Source: Collinsella phocaeensis
GTDB taxonomy: Bacteria > Actinomycetota > Coriobacteriia > Coriobacteriales > Coriobacteriaceae
DNA: 64,000 bases
Assembly: GCF_900119895.1 (NCBI RefSeq)
Contig: NZ_FQLR01000002.1
Location: forward strand, 90,181 to 154,180
Direction: 5' to 3'
The stretch's first letter is position 1. The number at the start of each line of letters is the position of its first letter. Position numbers and translations under genes: made by a program. Under the pieces are notes generated by a model. That model did no database searches and was not told the origin of the DNA. It worked only from the letters and a program-made list of their open reading frames with translations. Positions 17,905 to 25,723 of the stretch are shown here, piece after piece.

Positions 17905-18669
17905 CTACGCGTATTCTGCGAACGACATCGTGCAGGCATCAGCAATAAGGCGGACAAATAGGATCGTCGCGGCCGCTGCGACCGCGAAGAACACCACCGC
18001 GGGAACGGCGAGCAGCGCCGTGGCGGCTGCAGGGAGCATTGCCAGCAGCATGCCTGCAAGCGCCCAGATGACAATCGGCATCAGCGGGACGACAACCGCC
18101 TGAGCCGCCCCGTACATTCGCCCAGCCACGTTAAGCCGAAAGATCAGAAGCGAAAAGGCGCCGAAGGTCGCGAGGCTCGCCGCGGCAAGGGACAGCATCC
18201 ACCAAAACGAGACCATGCGCGCGCTCGCGACCCAGGCCGCAGCGGCAAGCGGCACGGTAAGCAGAATCGCCATCGCCCCAAACGCCAGCATGCGGGCAGC
18301 ATGGAACTCGAGAACCGTCATGCGACATGCCGCGCGCCACGCGATTGTTCCGCTCTCGCGGTCCTTCCACGCAACAAGTCCCTGAAGCGCCGCAAAAAAC
18401 AACGGAGCCAGCATAAAGACCGCGAGCGCCGCGTCCCCGGGTTCTGCGATGAACGCCAAAGGAGCCGCGCCGGCAAGAGTGATGATTCCTGCCAGAATCG
18501 CGCAGTCCTCGATCCCGAAGAACAGCGCGCGCAAAGACAGGGCGGCGAAATTGCCCCGCATACGGCCGTATGACGCTTCGCATGAAGGCAGCGCCTCATC
18601 GAGAATCGATTCGATGGCGCGATCGCGCTCCTCGCTGCTCAACCCTTCGCGCCATTCCGCTTTGCTCAT
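17905..18669 (-). CDS. ECF-coupled membrane protein, possible anti-sigma factor
   Basis: A 254-residue protein with a soluble, charged N-terminus (residues 1-45) and about six membrane segments. Its ATG overlaps the stop of the ECF sigma gene by four bases (ATGA), so expression is coupled. That position usually encodes an anti-sigma factor. No zinc-binding anti-sigma motif is visible, so the function is inferred from context only. It could instead be a further exporter subunit. Confidence 0.55.
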   Translation of the reverse strand: MSKAEWREGLSSEERDRAIESILDEALPSCEASYGRMRGNFAALSLRALFFGIEDCAILAGIITLAGAAPLAFIAEPGDAALAVFMLAPLFFAALQGLVAWKDRESGTIAWRAACRMTVLEFHAARMLAFGAMAILLTVPLAAAAWVASARMVSFWWMLSLAAASLATFGAFSLLIFRLNVAGRMYGAAQAVVVPLMPIVIWALAGMLLAMLPAAATALLAVPAVVFFAVAAAATILFVRLIADACTMSFAEYA

Positions 18670-19232
18670 AGTCGCTCCTCCCGCTCAATGCATGCCCTCA
18701 TCGCCTTGACCGCCCGGTAGTACTGGGCCTTGGCGGCTGCTTCGCCTTGCTGGGTCGCCCGAGCGATCTCGGCGAAGCTGCTCCCGGCAAACACCCGCAA
18801 GCGCACCACCGCCTGCACTCTGGGCTCAAGCCCCAACAAGAGCCCCATCGCCCTCCGCGCCCTGTCCTCGCTCCAAGAGCGATCGATGAGCTCCTCGTAT
18901 TCATCGCGCATATCCACGGGATCGATCTCTACCCCATCTATGGATAGCGGCGTGAAGCGCATCCGCGCGCGATGCCAATCGATGATCCTATTGGCGGCGA
19001 TGCGGTAGAGCCACGTTCGAAACGAGGCGCGCCGCTCGTCGAAGGATGCAAGCGCGCGCATCGCCGCAACGAAGACATCCTGCGTCACGTCGAGCGCCTC
19101 GTCCTTATCTCGCATCTGATGGGCGACAAACCGGTAGATGTCGTCATAGTGCCTGCGAATCAACTTGTCCGCGCATCGGCGCGATCCTGTTCGAACGATC
19201 TTGCGCACCAGCGCGACATCCCCGTCCGCCAT
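18666..19232 (-). CDS. ECF-family RNA polymerase sigma factor
   Basis: A 188-residue sigma-70-like factor. Region 2 contains IYRFVAHQMRDKDEALDVTQDVFVAA and FRTWLYRIAANRIIDWHRA. Region 4 contains LEPRVQAVVRLRVFAGSSFAEIARATQ. The start at 19232 is fixed by a near-perfect AGGAGGTGAT site 5 bases upstream. It heads a five-gene operon with a membrane protein and an ABC exporter, so it probably controls its own operon in response to an envelope or peptide signal. Confidence 0.92.
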   Translation of the reverse strand: MADGDVALVRKIVRTGSRRCADKLIRRHYDDIYRFVAHQMRDKDEALDVTQDVFVAAMRALASFDERRASFRTWLYRIAANRIIDWHRARMRFTPLSIDGVEIDPVDMRDEYEELIDRSWSEDRARRAMGLLLGLEPRVQAVVRLRVFAGSSFAEIARATQQGEAAAKAQYYRAVKAMRACIEREERL

Positions 19233-19274
19233 TCGATCACCTCCTCGCACGGCATCGCGGCCCCTTGCTATGAG

Positions 19275-19305
19275 ACTATACGTGCGCTCCCTCCATACGT
19301 TGCAA
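19275..19305 (-). promoter_or_regulatory. Possible promoter of the ECF operon
   Basis: Reading leftward, TTGCAA (19300-19305) and TATAGT (19275-19280) are 19 bp apart, 43 bases before the start codon. The spacing is slightly long. It lies only about 60 bp from the left end of the insertion sequence. Confidence 0.35.
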
Positions 19306-19365
19306 ATTGGCCCTCGTTCGATTTCCGTATCATGCGCGCGACGGCGCAAGCCCTACCTCGAGACG

Positions 19366-19382
19366 ATATGAGTTGAACATTG
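19366..19382 (+). repeat. Left inverted repeat of the insertion sequence
   Basis: 17 bp, the perfect reverse complement of 20876-20892. Confidence 0.85.
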
Positions 19383-19478
19383 GGAGCCCCTCCCCTTGTA
19401 GCTCTATCGTGGGTCGGGCGACAATGGTCGTAACGCCAACCGTGGCCGCGCGCCACATGCGACGGAGAGGGGCCCGCC

Positions 19479-20582
19479 ATGTCCAATTATGTCACAGCCA
19501 TCGGTCTCGACGTCCACGCGAGGAGCATCTCCGCATGCGCCTTCGACCCCATGACCGGCGAGGTGGTCCGGGCCAGGTTCGGCTACGACCCGGCGTCGGT
19601 CGCCGAGTGGGTCCTGGGGTTCGAGTCGCCCAGGGCGGTGTACGAGAGCGGCCCGACCGGCTTCCACCTGTGCCGCGCCCTGCGCGCCCTCGGCGTCGAC
19701 TGCGCCGTGGGCGCCGTCTCCAAGATGCACCGGCCCGCGGCCGACCGGGGCCGCAAGAACGACCGGCGCGACGCCGAGTGGCTGGCCAGGCTCCTCGCCT
19801 GCCGCAACGTCGTCGAGGTGTGGGTGCCCGATGACCGCACCGAGGCCGCCCGGGACCTCTCCCGCGCGCTCGAGGACGCCCGCGACGACCTGCAGCGCGC
19901 CAGGCAGCGCATGTCCAAGTTCCTGCTCAGGCACGGCCTGGTGTTCGACGAGACGACGCCGGCCGGGCGCCGCAGGTCGAACTGGACCGAGGCGTACTGG
20001 AGGTGGGCGAGGTCGATCGAGTTCGGCGAGGCCGACGACGCGGCCGCCTACGAGCACTACATGGACGCCGTGGAGCGCTGCGCCGAGGCCAAGAGGGAGC
20101 TCGAGCGCAAGGTGGAGGAGGCCGCCGCGCGCCCCGAGTGGGCGCCTGTCGTCGACGCGCTCTGCCTGGTGAAGGGCATCGACGTCGCGAGTGCCTTCCT
20201 GCTCGCCGCCGAGGCCGGCGACTTCTCGAGGTTCCCGACCGCGCCGTCGTTCGCCTCGTGGTGCGGCCTGGCCCCCTCGGAGCGCTCGAGCGGCGAGACG
20301 GAGTCGCGCGGCGGGATCACCCGCGCCGGTAACGGCCACGTCCGGCGCGCGCTGGTCGAGGCGTCCTGGCACGTCCCGATGTCGACGAGGCACCCCAAGA
20401 AGCCGAGGCCGGGCCACGGGGTCGCGCCGGCCGTGTCGAGGCACGCCGCGAAGTGCAACCGCCGCCTGCAGGACAGGCGGGACGCCATGTCCCAGGCGGG
20501 GAAGAGGCCGTGCGTGGCGAACTGCGCGACGGCCCGCGAGATGGCCTGCTGGGTCTGGGCGATAGCGCTCATGGCCCGGTAG
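19479..20582 (+). CDS. IS110/IS1111-family DEDD transposase
   Basis: A 367-residue transposase. The N-terminal RuvC-like DEDD domain shows GLDVHARSISA, VYESGPTGF and KNDRRDAEWLARLL. A helical central region follows. The C-terminal Tnp_IS116/IS110/IS902 domain has LVKGIDVASAFLLAAEAGDF and FASWCGLAPSERSSGET, with RRALVEASW after it, including the conserved serine-rich stretch. The ATG has GGAGAGG upstream. Length and motifs are intact, so it is probably active. These enzymes insert by RNA-guided recombination. Confidence 0.95.
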   Translation: MSNYVTAIGLDVHARSISACAFDPMTGEVVRARFGYDPASVAEWVLGFESPRAVYESGPTGFHLCRALRALGVDCAVGAVSKMHRPAADRGRKNDRRDAEWLARLLACRNVVEVWVPDDRTEAARDLSRALEDARDDLQRARQRMSKFLLRHGLVFDETTPAGRRRSNWTEAYWRWARSIEFGEADDAAAYEHYMDAVERCAEAKRELERKVEEAAARPEWAPVVDALCLVKGIDVASAFLLAAEAGDFSRFPTAPSFASWCGLAPSERSSGETESRGGITRAGNGHVRRALVEASWHVPMSTRHPKKPRPGHGVAPAVSRHAAKCNRRLQDRRDAMSQAGKRPCVANCATAREMACWVWAIALMAR

Positions 20583-20875
20583 CGCCCGCGGCCCCATAGG
20601 AGTCCGACCCCGGGGGCTCGCCGCGCTCGAGGCCGTTGGGAGGCCGTTCCAGTCCTTTTTCTGGGCGGCGGGAGACCGCCACGCCCGCCACGAGACTGCG
20701 ACCGAGCGGAGGCCCCCAGCCGTAGCAACGAGATGCGGTTCCGACCCGCGGATATTAGAGTGCCGAACGTGCGTCGAGCAGACACGCCCTCAAGCGGCGC
20801 GGCCACCGGGTGAAGATAGATGGACCCTGCCCTCCGCGGTAGCTCCGCGGAGGGCAGGGCCTTTTTGCCACTTGA
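20583..20875 (+). ncRNA. Candidate bridge/seek RNA in the IS right end
   Basis: This 293-bp non-coding right end follows the transposase. IS1111-group elements are known to encode their guide RNA downstream of the transposase. The segment has no ORF of its own and ends with a strong terminator hairpin before the right inverted repeat. I cannot assign the binding loops by eye. The call rests on element type and position. Confidence 0.5.
20825..20866 (+). terminator. Terminator in the IS right end
   Basis: A perfect 15-bp stem (20825-20839 with 20845-20859), a 5-base loop, then ccttttt. It would end the transposase and guide-RNA transcript inside the element. Confidence 0.85.
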
Positions 20876-20892
20876 CAATGTTCAACTCATAT
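20876..20892 (-). repeat. Right inverted repeat of the insertion sequence
   Basis: 17 bp, the perfect reverse complement of 19366-19382. Confidence 0.85.
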
Positions 20893-20913
20893 TAAAAAGC
20901 GCCCGCCCCCTAA

Positions 20914-20946
20914 ATCTCAAATTCGTGCCTGTCCCTTATTTGAGGT
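20914..20946. repeat. 33-bp dispersed repeat, copy 5
   Basis: Ends atctcaaatt / tatttgaggt with core gtgcctgtccc. Its left flank aaaaagcgcccgcccc matches the flank of copy 4. Confidence 0.85.
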
Positions 20947-20993
20947 GCTACCCTCAAAAGGACCGCACCGCCGTCGCCATGAAGGGACCCACC

Positions 20994-21524
20994 ATGCACC
21001 AACCCATGAAGCAACTGCCCAAACGCGCGATCTCCGAAGACGAGGCGCGCGAAATCCTGTACGACGGCGAGTACTGCGTCGTCGCCACCGTCGACGCGGA
21101 CGGCCACCCCTATGCCACGCCGCTCTCCTACGTGCTCGACGGCGACGTCCTCCTCATCCACACCGGTGCCGCCGGCGGCCAGAAGACCGACGACTGGGAG
21201 CGCGACCCGCGCGTCTGCGTTACCGTCGCCGTGGACATGGAGCCCGTCTTCGTGGAGAAGAACGGCGAGCCCGGGTTCTTCACCACGCGCTACGCCAGCG
21301 TCATCGCCACGGGCGTCGTGCGACGCGTCACCGACGCCGCCCAGATCCGTCGCGCACTGGCCCAGCTCTGCCTGAAGTACGCGCCCGAATACAAGGACGA
21401 GATCGGCGGCGCCATCGAGCGGGAGCTGCCCGTCACCGCCGTATGGGCCATCGACCTCGAGCACATTTCGGGGAAGGCCGGACGCCGCGTCCCCAACGGC
21501 AAGGGGGCCGTCGCGCGTCGCTAA
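20994..21524 (+). CDS. Nim-like pyridoxamine 5'-phosphate oxidase-family flavoprotein
   Basis: A 176-residue split-barrel protein. The N-terminal half reads EAREILYDGEYCVVATVDAD, then GHPYATPLSYVLDGDVLLIH. FFTTRYASVIATG is the pattern seen in NimA-type FMN-binding proteins linked to nitroimidazole reduction. The start at 20994 has GAAGGGA 6 bases upstream; an ATG five codons earlier has a poorly placed site. The gene ends tail-to-tail with the MFS gene, stops overlapping by three bases. True substrate unknown. Confidence 0.8.
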   Translation: MHQPMKQLPKRAISEDEAREILYDGEYCVVATVDADGHPYATPLSYVLDGDVLLIHTGAAGGQKTDDWERDPRVCVTVAVDMEPVFVEKNGEPGFFTTRYASVIATGVVRRVTDAAQIRRALAQLCLKYAPEYKDEIGGAIERELPVTAVWAIDLEHISGKAGRRVPNGKGAVARR

Positions 21525-22783
21525 ACCGCGGAGCGAACCGGCCCCGCCTGCCGACGGCGCAGAAACCGGCGCCACGCCCCGGCGACGACCGCCAACTCGA
21601 GCGCGGTCGCGAGCGCGATCGTCCACGCCGGCAGCACGTCGAACAGGACGCCGAAGACGGCCTGGCCGAGCGGCGTGGCGCAGTTCACCAGCGTCATGAA
21701 GAGCGCGATGAGCTTGCCCACCAAAGCCGACGGAGCCCCTGCCTGCAACTCCGCCAGCATGCAGGAGCCCATGAGGCCGCCGGACATCGTCGCGAACGCA
21801 TAGCTCGCCGTCAGGACCAGAAACACCGCCATGGGCGCCATGAAGGCCGCAGGGGACAGCACCCAGGCGGCGACGCCTATGGCCGCCGCGATTCCGCCCA
21901 CGTAGGGCGCCGAACGCCTCAACGAGAAGCGCCGCGGCGCGATGGCCAGCAGGCTGTGGCCCACCAGGCTTCCCGCCCCCATCGCCATCTGGGCAAACGA
22001 AGCATACGCCGCGGGGAGCCCCAGCGTGATGGTGACCACGTACACGGTGCCCACGCTGATGAGCGCGCCCGCCGACACGTTCACGAAGGTCGCCGTCGCC
22101 ATACCGCCCAGCAGCAGCGGCTTGTCGCGCAGATAACGGACCGCCTCGGCCAGGTCGTCGCGGACCATGGCGATCGCACCGCCCTCCCACGAAGCGGGCT
22201 CGCAGGGAAACCGCACCGCGAGCGCCACCACCGCGCCGGACAGCGCGAACGCGGCGAGCGACACCCAGACCACGGGCACCAGCCCCACCGCACCGTAGAC
22301 CGCCGCACCCACCACGGGTCCGCTGAGCGTGGTCAGGCTGCCGATCTGGCTGACGAGCGCCACGCCGCGCGGCACGTCGGGGGCGGCGAGGACGAACGGC
22401 ACCGTCGACTGGATCGACGGCTGGTAGAGCGCCTGCGCCATGAACGAGGCCATGGTGGCGAACACCACCAGCGCAAAGGGGTCCCCGGTATCCTTGAGCG
22501 CGAGAAACACCAGCAGCACGGCGACCAGCGCGGCGTTCACGCCCATCATGATGCCGCGCTTGCGCGTGCGGTCCGCCAGCACGCCGCCGATCGGGCTCAG
22601 CAGCGTATAGGGCACGAAGCCGCATGCGATCGCCAAGCCGAAGCGCGTGCCGGAGCCCGTCACGTCGAGCAGGTAGAGCGGCAGGACGAACTGCAGCACC
22701 TCCTGGCCCAGCAGCGAGCAGAACTGCGCGAGCAGGATCAGCGCGAACGTGCGCCTATCCGATTTCCCAACCATCGTTCCCAT
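21521..22783 (-). CDS. MFS efflux transporter
   Basis: A 420-residue, 12-segment major facilitator. The loop 2-3 motif is GGVLADRTRKRGIMMGVN. It resembles macrolide/multidrug MFS pumps of the MefA/EntS type. It lies downstream of a divergently spaced operator identical in half-site to the one before the neighbouring TetR gene. It is therefore probably repressed by that regulator and induced by its ligand. Confidence 0.85.
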   Translation of the reverse strand: MGTMVGKSDRRTFALILLAQFCSLLGQEVLQFVLPLYLLDVTGSGTRFGLAIACGFVPYTLLSPIGGVLADRTRKRGIMMGVNAALVAVLLVFLALKDTGDPFALVVFATMASFMAQALYQPSIQSTVPFVLAAPDVPRGVALVSQIGSLTTLSGPVVGAAVYGAVGLVPVVWVSLAAFALSGAVVALAVRFPCEPASWEGGAIAMVRDDLAEAVRYLRDKPLLLGGMATATFVNVSAGALISVGTVYVVTITLGLPAAYASFAQMAMGAGSLVGHSLLAIAPRRFSLRRSAPYVGGIAAAIGVAAWVLSPAAFMAPMAVFLVLTASYAFATMSGGLMGSCMLAELQAGAPSALVGKLIALFMTLVNCATPLGQAVFGVLFDVLPAWTIALATALELAVVAGAWRRFLRRRQAGPVRSAV

Positions 22784-22806
22784 CGAGGCCGCCCTCCCGT
22801 ACGTTT

Positions 22807-22827
22807 ATACATACTGTTGGTATGTTA
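22807..22827. promoter_or_regulatory. Putative TetR operator 2 (MFS promoter)
   Basis: An imperfect dyad, atacatac-tgttg-gtatgtta. It shares the left half-site and spacing with the perfect dyad at 23587-23607. It lies 24 bases upstream of the MFS start codon. Confidence 0.7.
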
Positions 22828-22882
22828 TTTACTGCTGAGAAAAACCGCCGCAGCGGTTCCTCTCCCACATGCGCCCGCGGGG

Positions 22883-23569
22883 CTATCCCCGGGGCCGCGC
22901 GCCTTCATCCGCGAGCGAGCCTCCATAACGGCGCCGCCAGGTTTCCAAGCTCACCTGCGGATCCAGCACGATGTCCAACCCCATGCCCTTCATAAAGGCA
23001 TTCATGAACGCCACGCGCCGTGCCTGCTCCTCCTCATCGTGTGCAGGGAAGAAGGCCGGAACGCACCACAAGTTGTTGAGCAGGGCGATCGCCTCGGCAA
23101 GCTCGCGCGGATACTCGGTCTGGATGGTCCCGTCCTCCACGCCCTGCTCGATCACGGGCACCATGAGCTCATGGGCGCTCACGGCGAACAAATCGCGATA
23201 CTCGGTGGCGAGCATCCGCGGGTTCCTCATGGGATCCAGCTCGGGGTCGGCCTGGGAGAAGAAGGCCGAGTCCACTCCGCGCGCACCGTTGTCGAACATC
23301 GCCTGAATCTTCTCGCGACCGGTCATGCCCTCGGCATCGCGAATCTTACGCAACCGCTCCACGCCGGGCGCCATCACGCGGTCCATGGCGGCGAAGAAGA
23401 TCTCCTCCTTACTCGAGAAATGATGGTAGACCGCCCCCTTGGTGAGCCCGCCGAGCTCGTCGATGATGTTTTGCATGCTCGTCTGCTCGTAGCCGCGCTC
23501 GACGAACAGGCGCATCGCGACGTCGAGGATCTTCGCGACCGTCTCCTCGGGGTGCTTGTTTCTCGCCAT
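22883..23569 (-). CDS. TetR-family transcriptional repressor
   Basis: A 228-residue regulator. The N-terminal helix-turn-helix is ERGYEQTSMQNIIDELGG followed by LTKGAVYHHFSSKEEIF. The C-terminal ligand domain is acidic. It has its own upstream operator and lies in the same direction as the MFS pump, so the two form a repressor-pump pair. Start MARNKHPEET. Confidence 0.92.
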   Translation of the reverse strand: MARNKHPEETVAKILDVAMRLFVERGYEQTSMQNIIDELGGLTKGAVYHHFSSKEEIFFAAMDRVMAPGVERLRKIRDAEGMTGREKIQAMFDNGARGVDSAFFSQADPELDPMRNPRMLATEYRDLFAVSAHELMVPVIEQGVEDGTIQTEYPRELAEAIALLNNLWCVPAFFPAHDEEEQARRVAFMNAFMKGMGLDIVLDPQVSLETWRRRYGGSLADEGARPRG

Positions 23570-23586
23570 AGCGTGCCCGCCTCCTC

Positions 23587-23607
23587 ATACATACTATTGG
23601 TATGTAT
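23587..23607. promoter_or_regulatory. Putative TetR operator 1 (autoregulation)
   Basis: A perfect 8-bp dyad, atacatac-tattg-gtatgtat, 18 bases upstream of the TetR start codon. A near copy is placed before the MFS gene. Confidence 0.8.
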
Positions 23608-23677
23608 AGTAGTCTTGAATGCACCCCGCCGCAAGAGACGAGACGATGCAGCATGCGCGGGGCGGCTCCGCACGGGA

Positions 23678-23710
23678 ACCTCAGAAAAGGGACAGGCACT
23701 AATCTGAGGC
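23678..23710. repeat. 33-bp dispersed repeat, copy 6
   Basis: Ends acctcaga / tctgaggc around gggacaggcac. Both arms carry a matched compensatory a-to-g / t-to-c change, which keeps the end pairing. Confidence 0.85.
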
Positions 23711-23774
23711 AGAGGTTAATCCGAGACTGCTGGCTGCGATGACTGTCGGCTTCGCATGTTACGTCGAACGTCCC

Positions 23775-23807
23775 GCCTCAAATTAGTGCCTGTCCCCTTT
23801 TTGAGGC
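23775..23807. repeat. 33-bp dispersed repeat, copy 7
   Basis: Ends gcctcaaa / tttgaggc with core gtgcctgtcccc. It lies 34 bases before the methyltransferase start, inverted with respect to copies 6 and 8. Confidence 0.85.
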
Positions 23808-23841
23808 GGCCATCCGAACCAGGCGAAGGGAAGAAGCAACC

Positions 23842-24720
23842 ATGAACAGCGAGCAAATCCGCATCGACGAGAACCGCGCCAGCTGGGACGACCGCGCCGA
23901 GGTCCACGCGCGCGGCGGATACGGCGACCTCTCCGCCCTCACGGACGACCCGCGCGCCATCACGAGCGTCGCCCGCAGGGACTACGAGGCGTTGAAACCG
24001 CACCTGCCGCGCAACTCGATCGAGGGCCTCAAGCTACTCCATCTGCAATGCCACATCGGCACCGACACCCTCTGCTGGCCGCGTCTGGGCGCGGCCGAGA
24101 CCTGGGGGCTGGACTTCTCGCCGTGCGCCCTCGCCCACGCGCGCGAATTCGCACGCCAGGCGAACGTCGCGGTTCACTACGTGGAGGGCGATGCGCGATG
24201 CGCGGTAGATGCGCTCCACGATCACGCCGGCACCTTCGACGCCATCGTGACCAGCGCCGGCACGATCACCTGGCTGCCCGATCTTATCGATTGGGCGCGC
24301 TCCATCGAGCGGCTCCTCGCTCCCGGCGGCGTCTTCATGATCCGCGACGACCACCCGCTGCTCGCCGCGCTCGGCTTCAGCGGCATGGGCATCTGCGGCG
24401 ACTATAAAACCGGCGCGCTCAGCTCCTACGACATGGACGTCACCTACACCACCGATCCCGGCAACGACGCCGCGCAGAAGCTCGCGCACACCAGGAACCA
24501 CAACTGGACGCACGACTTCGCAGAGATCGTGGGAGCGCTCTTGGGCGCCGGCCTCTCCATCGAAGCGCTCACCGAAGACGAGGTGGCCGAGTGGCGATCG
24601 CTCCCCATGCTCGAGTTCCACGCCGCAGACGAGTCGTGGCGCCTACCCGAAGGGTCGCCGCGGCTGCCCCTCATGTTCACCATCGTGGCCCGCAAACCTC
24701 AGAAAGGGGACAGGCACTAA
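23842..24720 (+). CDS. Class I SAM-dependent methyltransferase
   Basis: A 292-residue protein. The SAM-binding motif I reads LKLLHLQCHIGTDTLCWPRLG. Motif II is FDAIVTSAGTITWLPD and the post-motif is RLLAPGGVFMIRDDHPLL. A good GAAGGGAAGAAG site precedes the ATG. The last codons and the stop are supplied by copy 8 of the 33-bp repeat, giving the C-terminal tail KPQKGDRH. Substrate unknown; the family resembles small-molecule methyltransferases. Confidence 0.85.
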   Translation: MNSEQIRIDENRASWDDRAEVHARGGYGDLSALTDDPRAITSVARRDYEALKPHLPRNSIEGLKLLHLQCHIGTDTLCWPRLGAAETWGLDFSPCALAHAREFARQANVAVHYVEGDARCAVDALHDHAGTFDAIVTSAGTITWLPDLIDWARSIERLLAPGGVFMIRDDHPLLAALGFSGMGICGDYKTGALSSYDMDVTYTTDPGNDAAQKLAHTRNHNWTHDFAEIVGALLGAGLSIEALTEDEVAEWRSLPMLEFHAADESWRLPEGSPRLPLMFTIVARKPQKGDRH

Positions 24721-24728
24721 TCTGAGGC
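24696..24728. repeat. 33-bp dispersed repeat, copy 8 (overlaps a gene end)
   Basis: Ends acctcaga / tctgaggc around ggggacaggcac. It overlaps the last eight codons and the stop of the methyltransferase gene. Confidence 0.85.
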
Positions 24729-24828
24729 GGGGCTCCGGCAGGAAGCGGCACGCAAGCAGCCTGCGCCCTCGACATCACGCCCGTTTGCAGACCACCGCCT
24801 TCGATGCGGCGTCTCGATTTGTCGCCAT

Positions 24829-24841
24829 CCTCAATTTGAGG
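24829..24841. repeat. Collapsed remnant of the 33-bp repeat
   Basis: cctcaatttgagg: the two inverted ends joined without the gacaggcac core. It is consistent with an internal deletion of a repeat copy. Confidence 0.5.
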
Positions 24842-24998
24842 TTTCACGCCCCTGGCGCTAGACTAGCAAGGACATATTCGCCCCCTTCTCCGGATGGGAG
24901 CGGCGCGCGAGCGCTCACGTGCCGGCACCGTAGGACGTTGAAGGTGGCCGGCGGGTGGGCGCTCCTTTTCATAGCGCCCGATGGAATAGGAGTGCATC

Positions 24999-25723
24999 AT
25001 GAAGAAGTTCGTCACCGACACCTCATTTTGGAAGCTCTTTCCCGGCGCGTCGTTCGGCGTCGTCGTCGCGCACGGCATGAGGCCCGCGGCGGACGTGGCG
25101 CCCGAGGACGCCGCGGCCATCGAGCAGCTGCTCGCGCGCGCCAACGCGCAAGCCGAGCGCCACCTGGAGTCGCCCACGCTCTCCGAGAACGCCCCGGTGC
25201 GCGTATGGCGCCAGGCCTACCAGCGGTTCAAGACCAAGCGAGGCGCCCGCCGCTCCATCGAGAACCTGCTCAAGCGCGTCCTCAAGGGCATCCCGTAGGT
25301 AGCATCTCGCCGTCCGTCGACATCTACAATGCGATCTCGCTCAAGTACGCGCTGCCCCTCGGCGGCGAGGACATCGACGCCTTCCAGGGCGACCTCGTCC
25401 TGCGCGTCACCGAAGGCGGTGACGACTTCACGCCGCTTGGCGAGGGCGCCGAGAACGACCCGACGCTCTCCGGCGAACTCGCCTACCTGGACGATGCCGG
25501 CGCCGTCTGCCGCTGCTGGAACTGGCGCGACGGCGTGCGCACCGCGCTCACCGACGAAACCGAGAACGCCTTCCTCATCGTGGAGTGCGCCGACCCCGCG
25601 CGCGTCGAAGACTGCCGCGCCGCGACCGATGAGCTCGCCGAGCTGGTGGAGCGCCACCTGGGCGCGACGATCGCCGTCCAGGAACTCGTGACGAGCGAGA
25701 ACCGCGAGGTCGTCATCGCCTGA
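24999..25723 (+). pseudogene. B3/B4 tRNA-binding domain protein, frameshifted
   Basis: The frame from ATG 24999 (AGGAG upstream) encodes 99 residues and stops at 25298. The next frame continues at once with VGSISPSVDIYNAISLKYALP and runs to 25723. Together they make a normal B3/B4-type protein of about 240 residues, with MKKFVTDTSFWKLFPGASFG at the N-terminus and LPLGGEDIDAFQGDLVLRVT in the second half. One base appears to be missing near 25291-25296 (atcccgtag). These domains resemble the editing module of PheRS beta. No slippery heptamer is visible, so mutation or sequencing error is more likely than programmed frameshifting. Confidence 0.8.

Larger units (their letters stand above)
19366..20892 (+). 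mobile_element. IS110-family (IS1111-like) insertion sequence
   Basis: A DEDD transposase gene is flanked by perfect 17-bp inverted repeats, 19366-19382 and 20876-20892 (atatgagttgaacattg). Non-coding ends are short on the left (96 bp) and long on the right (about 290 bp). Subterminal inverted repeats and a long right end mark the IS1111 branch of IS110. Exact outer boundaries may extend a few bases beyond the repeats. It sits between the ECF operon and a copy of the 33-bp repeat. Confidence 0.85.

Noticed and set aside
20945..23707. A 920-codon plus-strand frame over the Nim-like, MFS and TetR genes
   Set aside because: Arg/His-rich low-complexity translation without motifs; the three real genes in other frames explain the region fully.
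25285..25300. Programmed -1 frameshifting in the B3/B4 gene
   Set aside because: No X XXY YYZ slippery heptamer and no downstream pseudoknot are visible. A plain one-base deletion is simpler.
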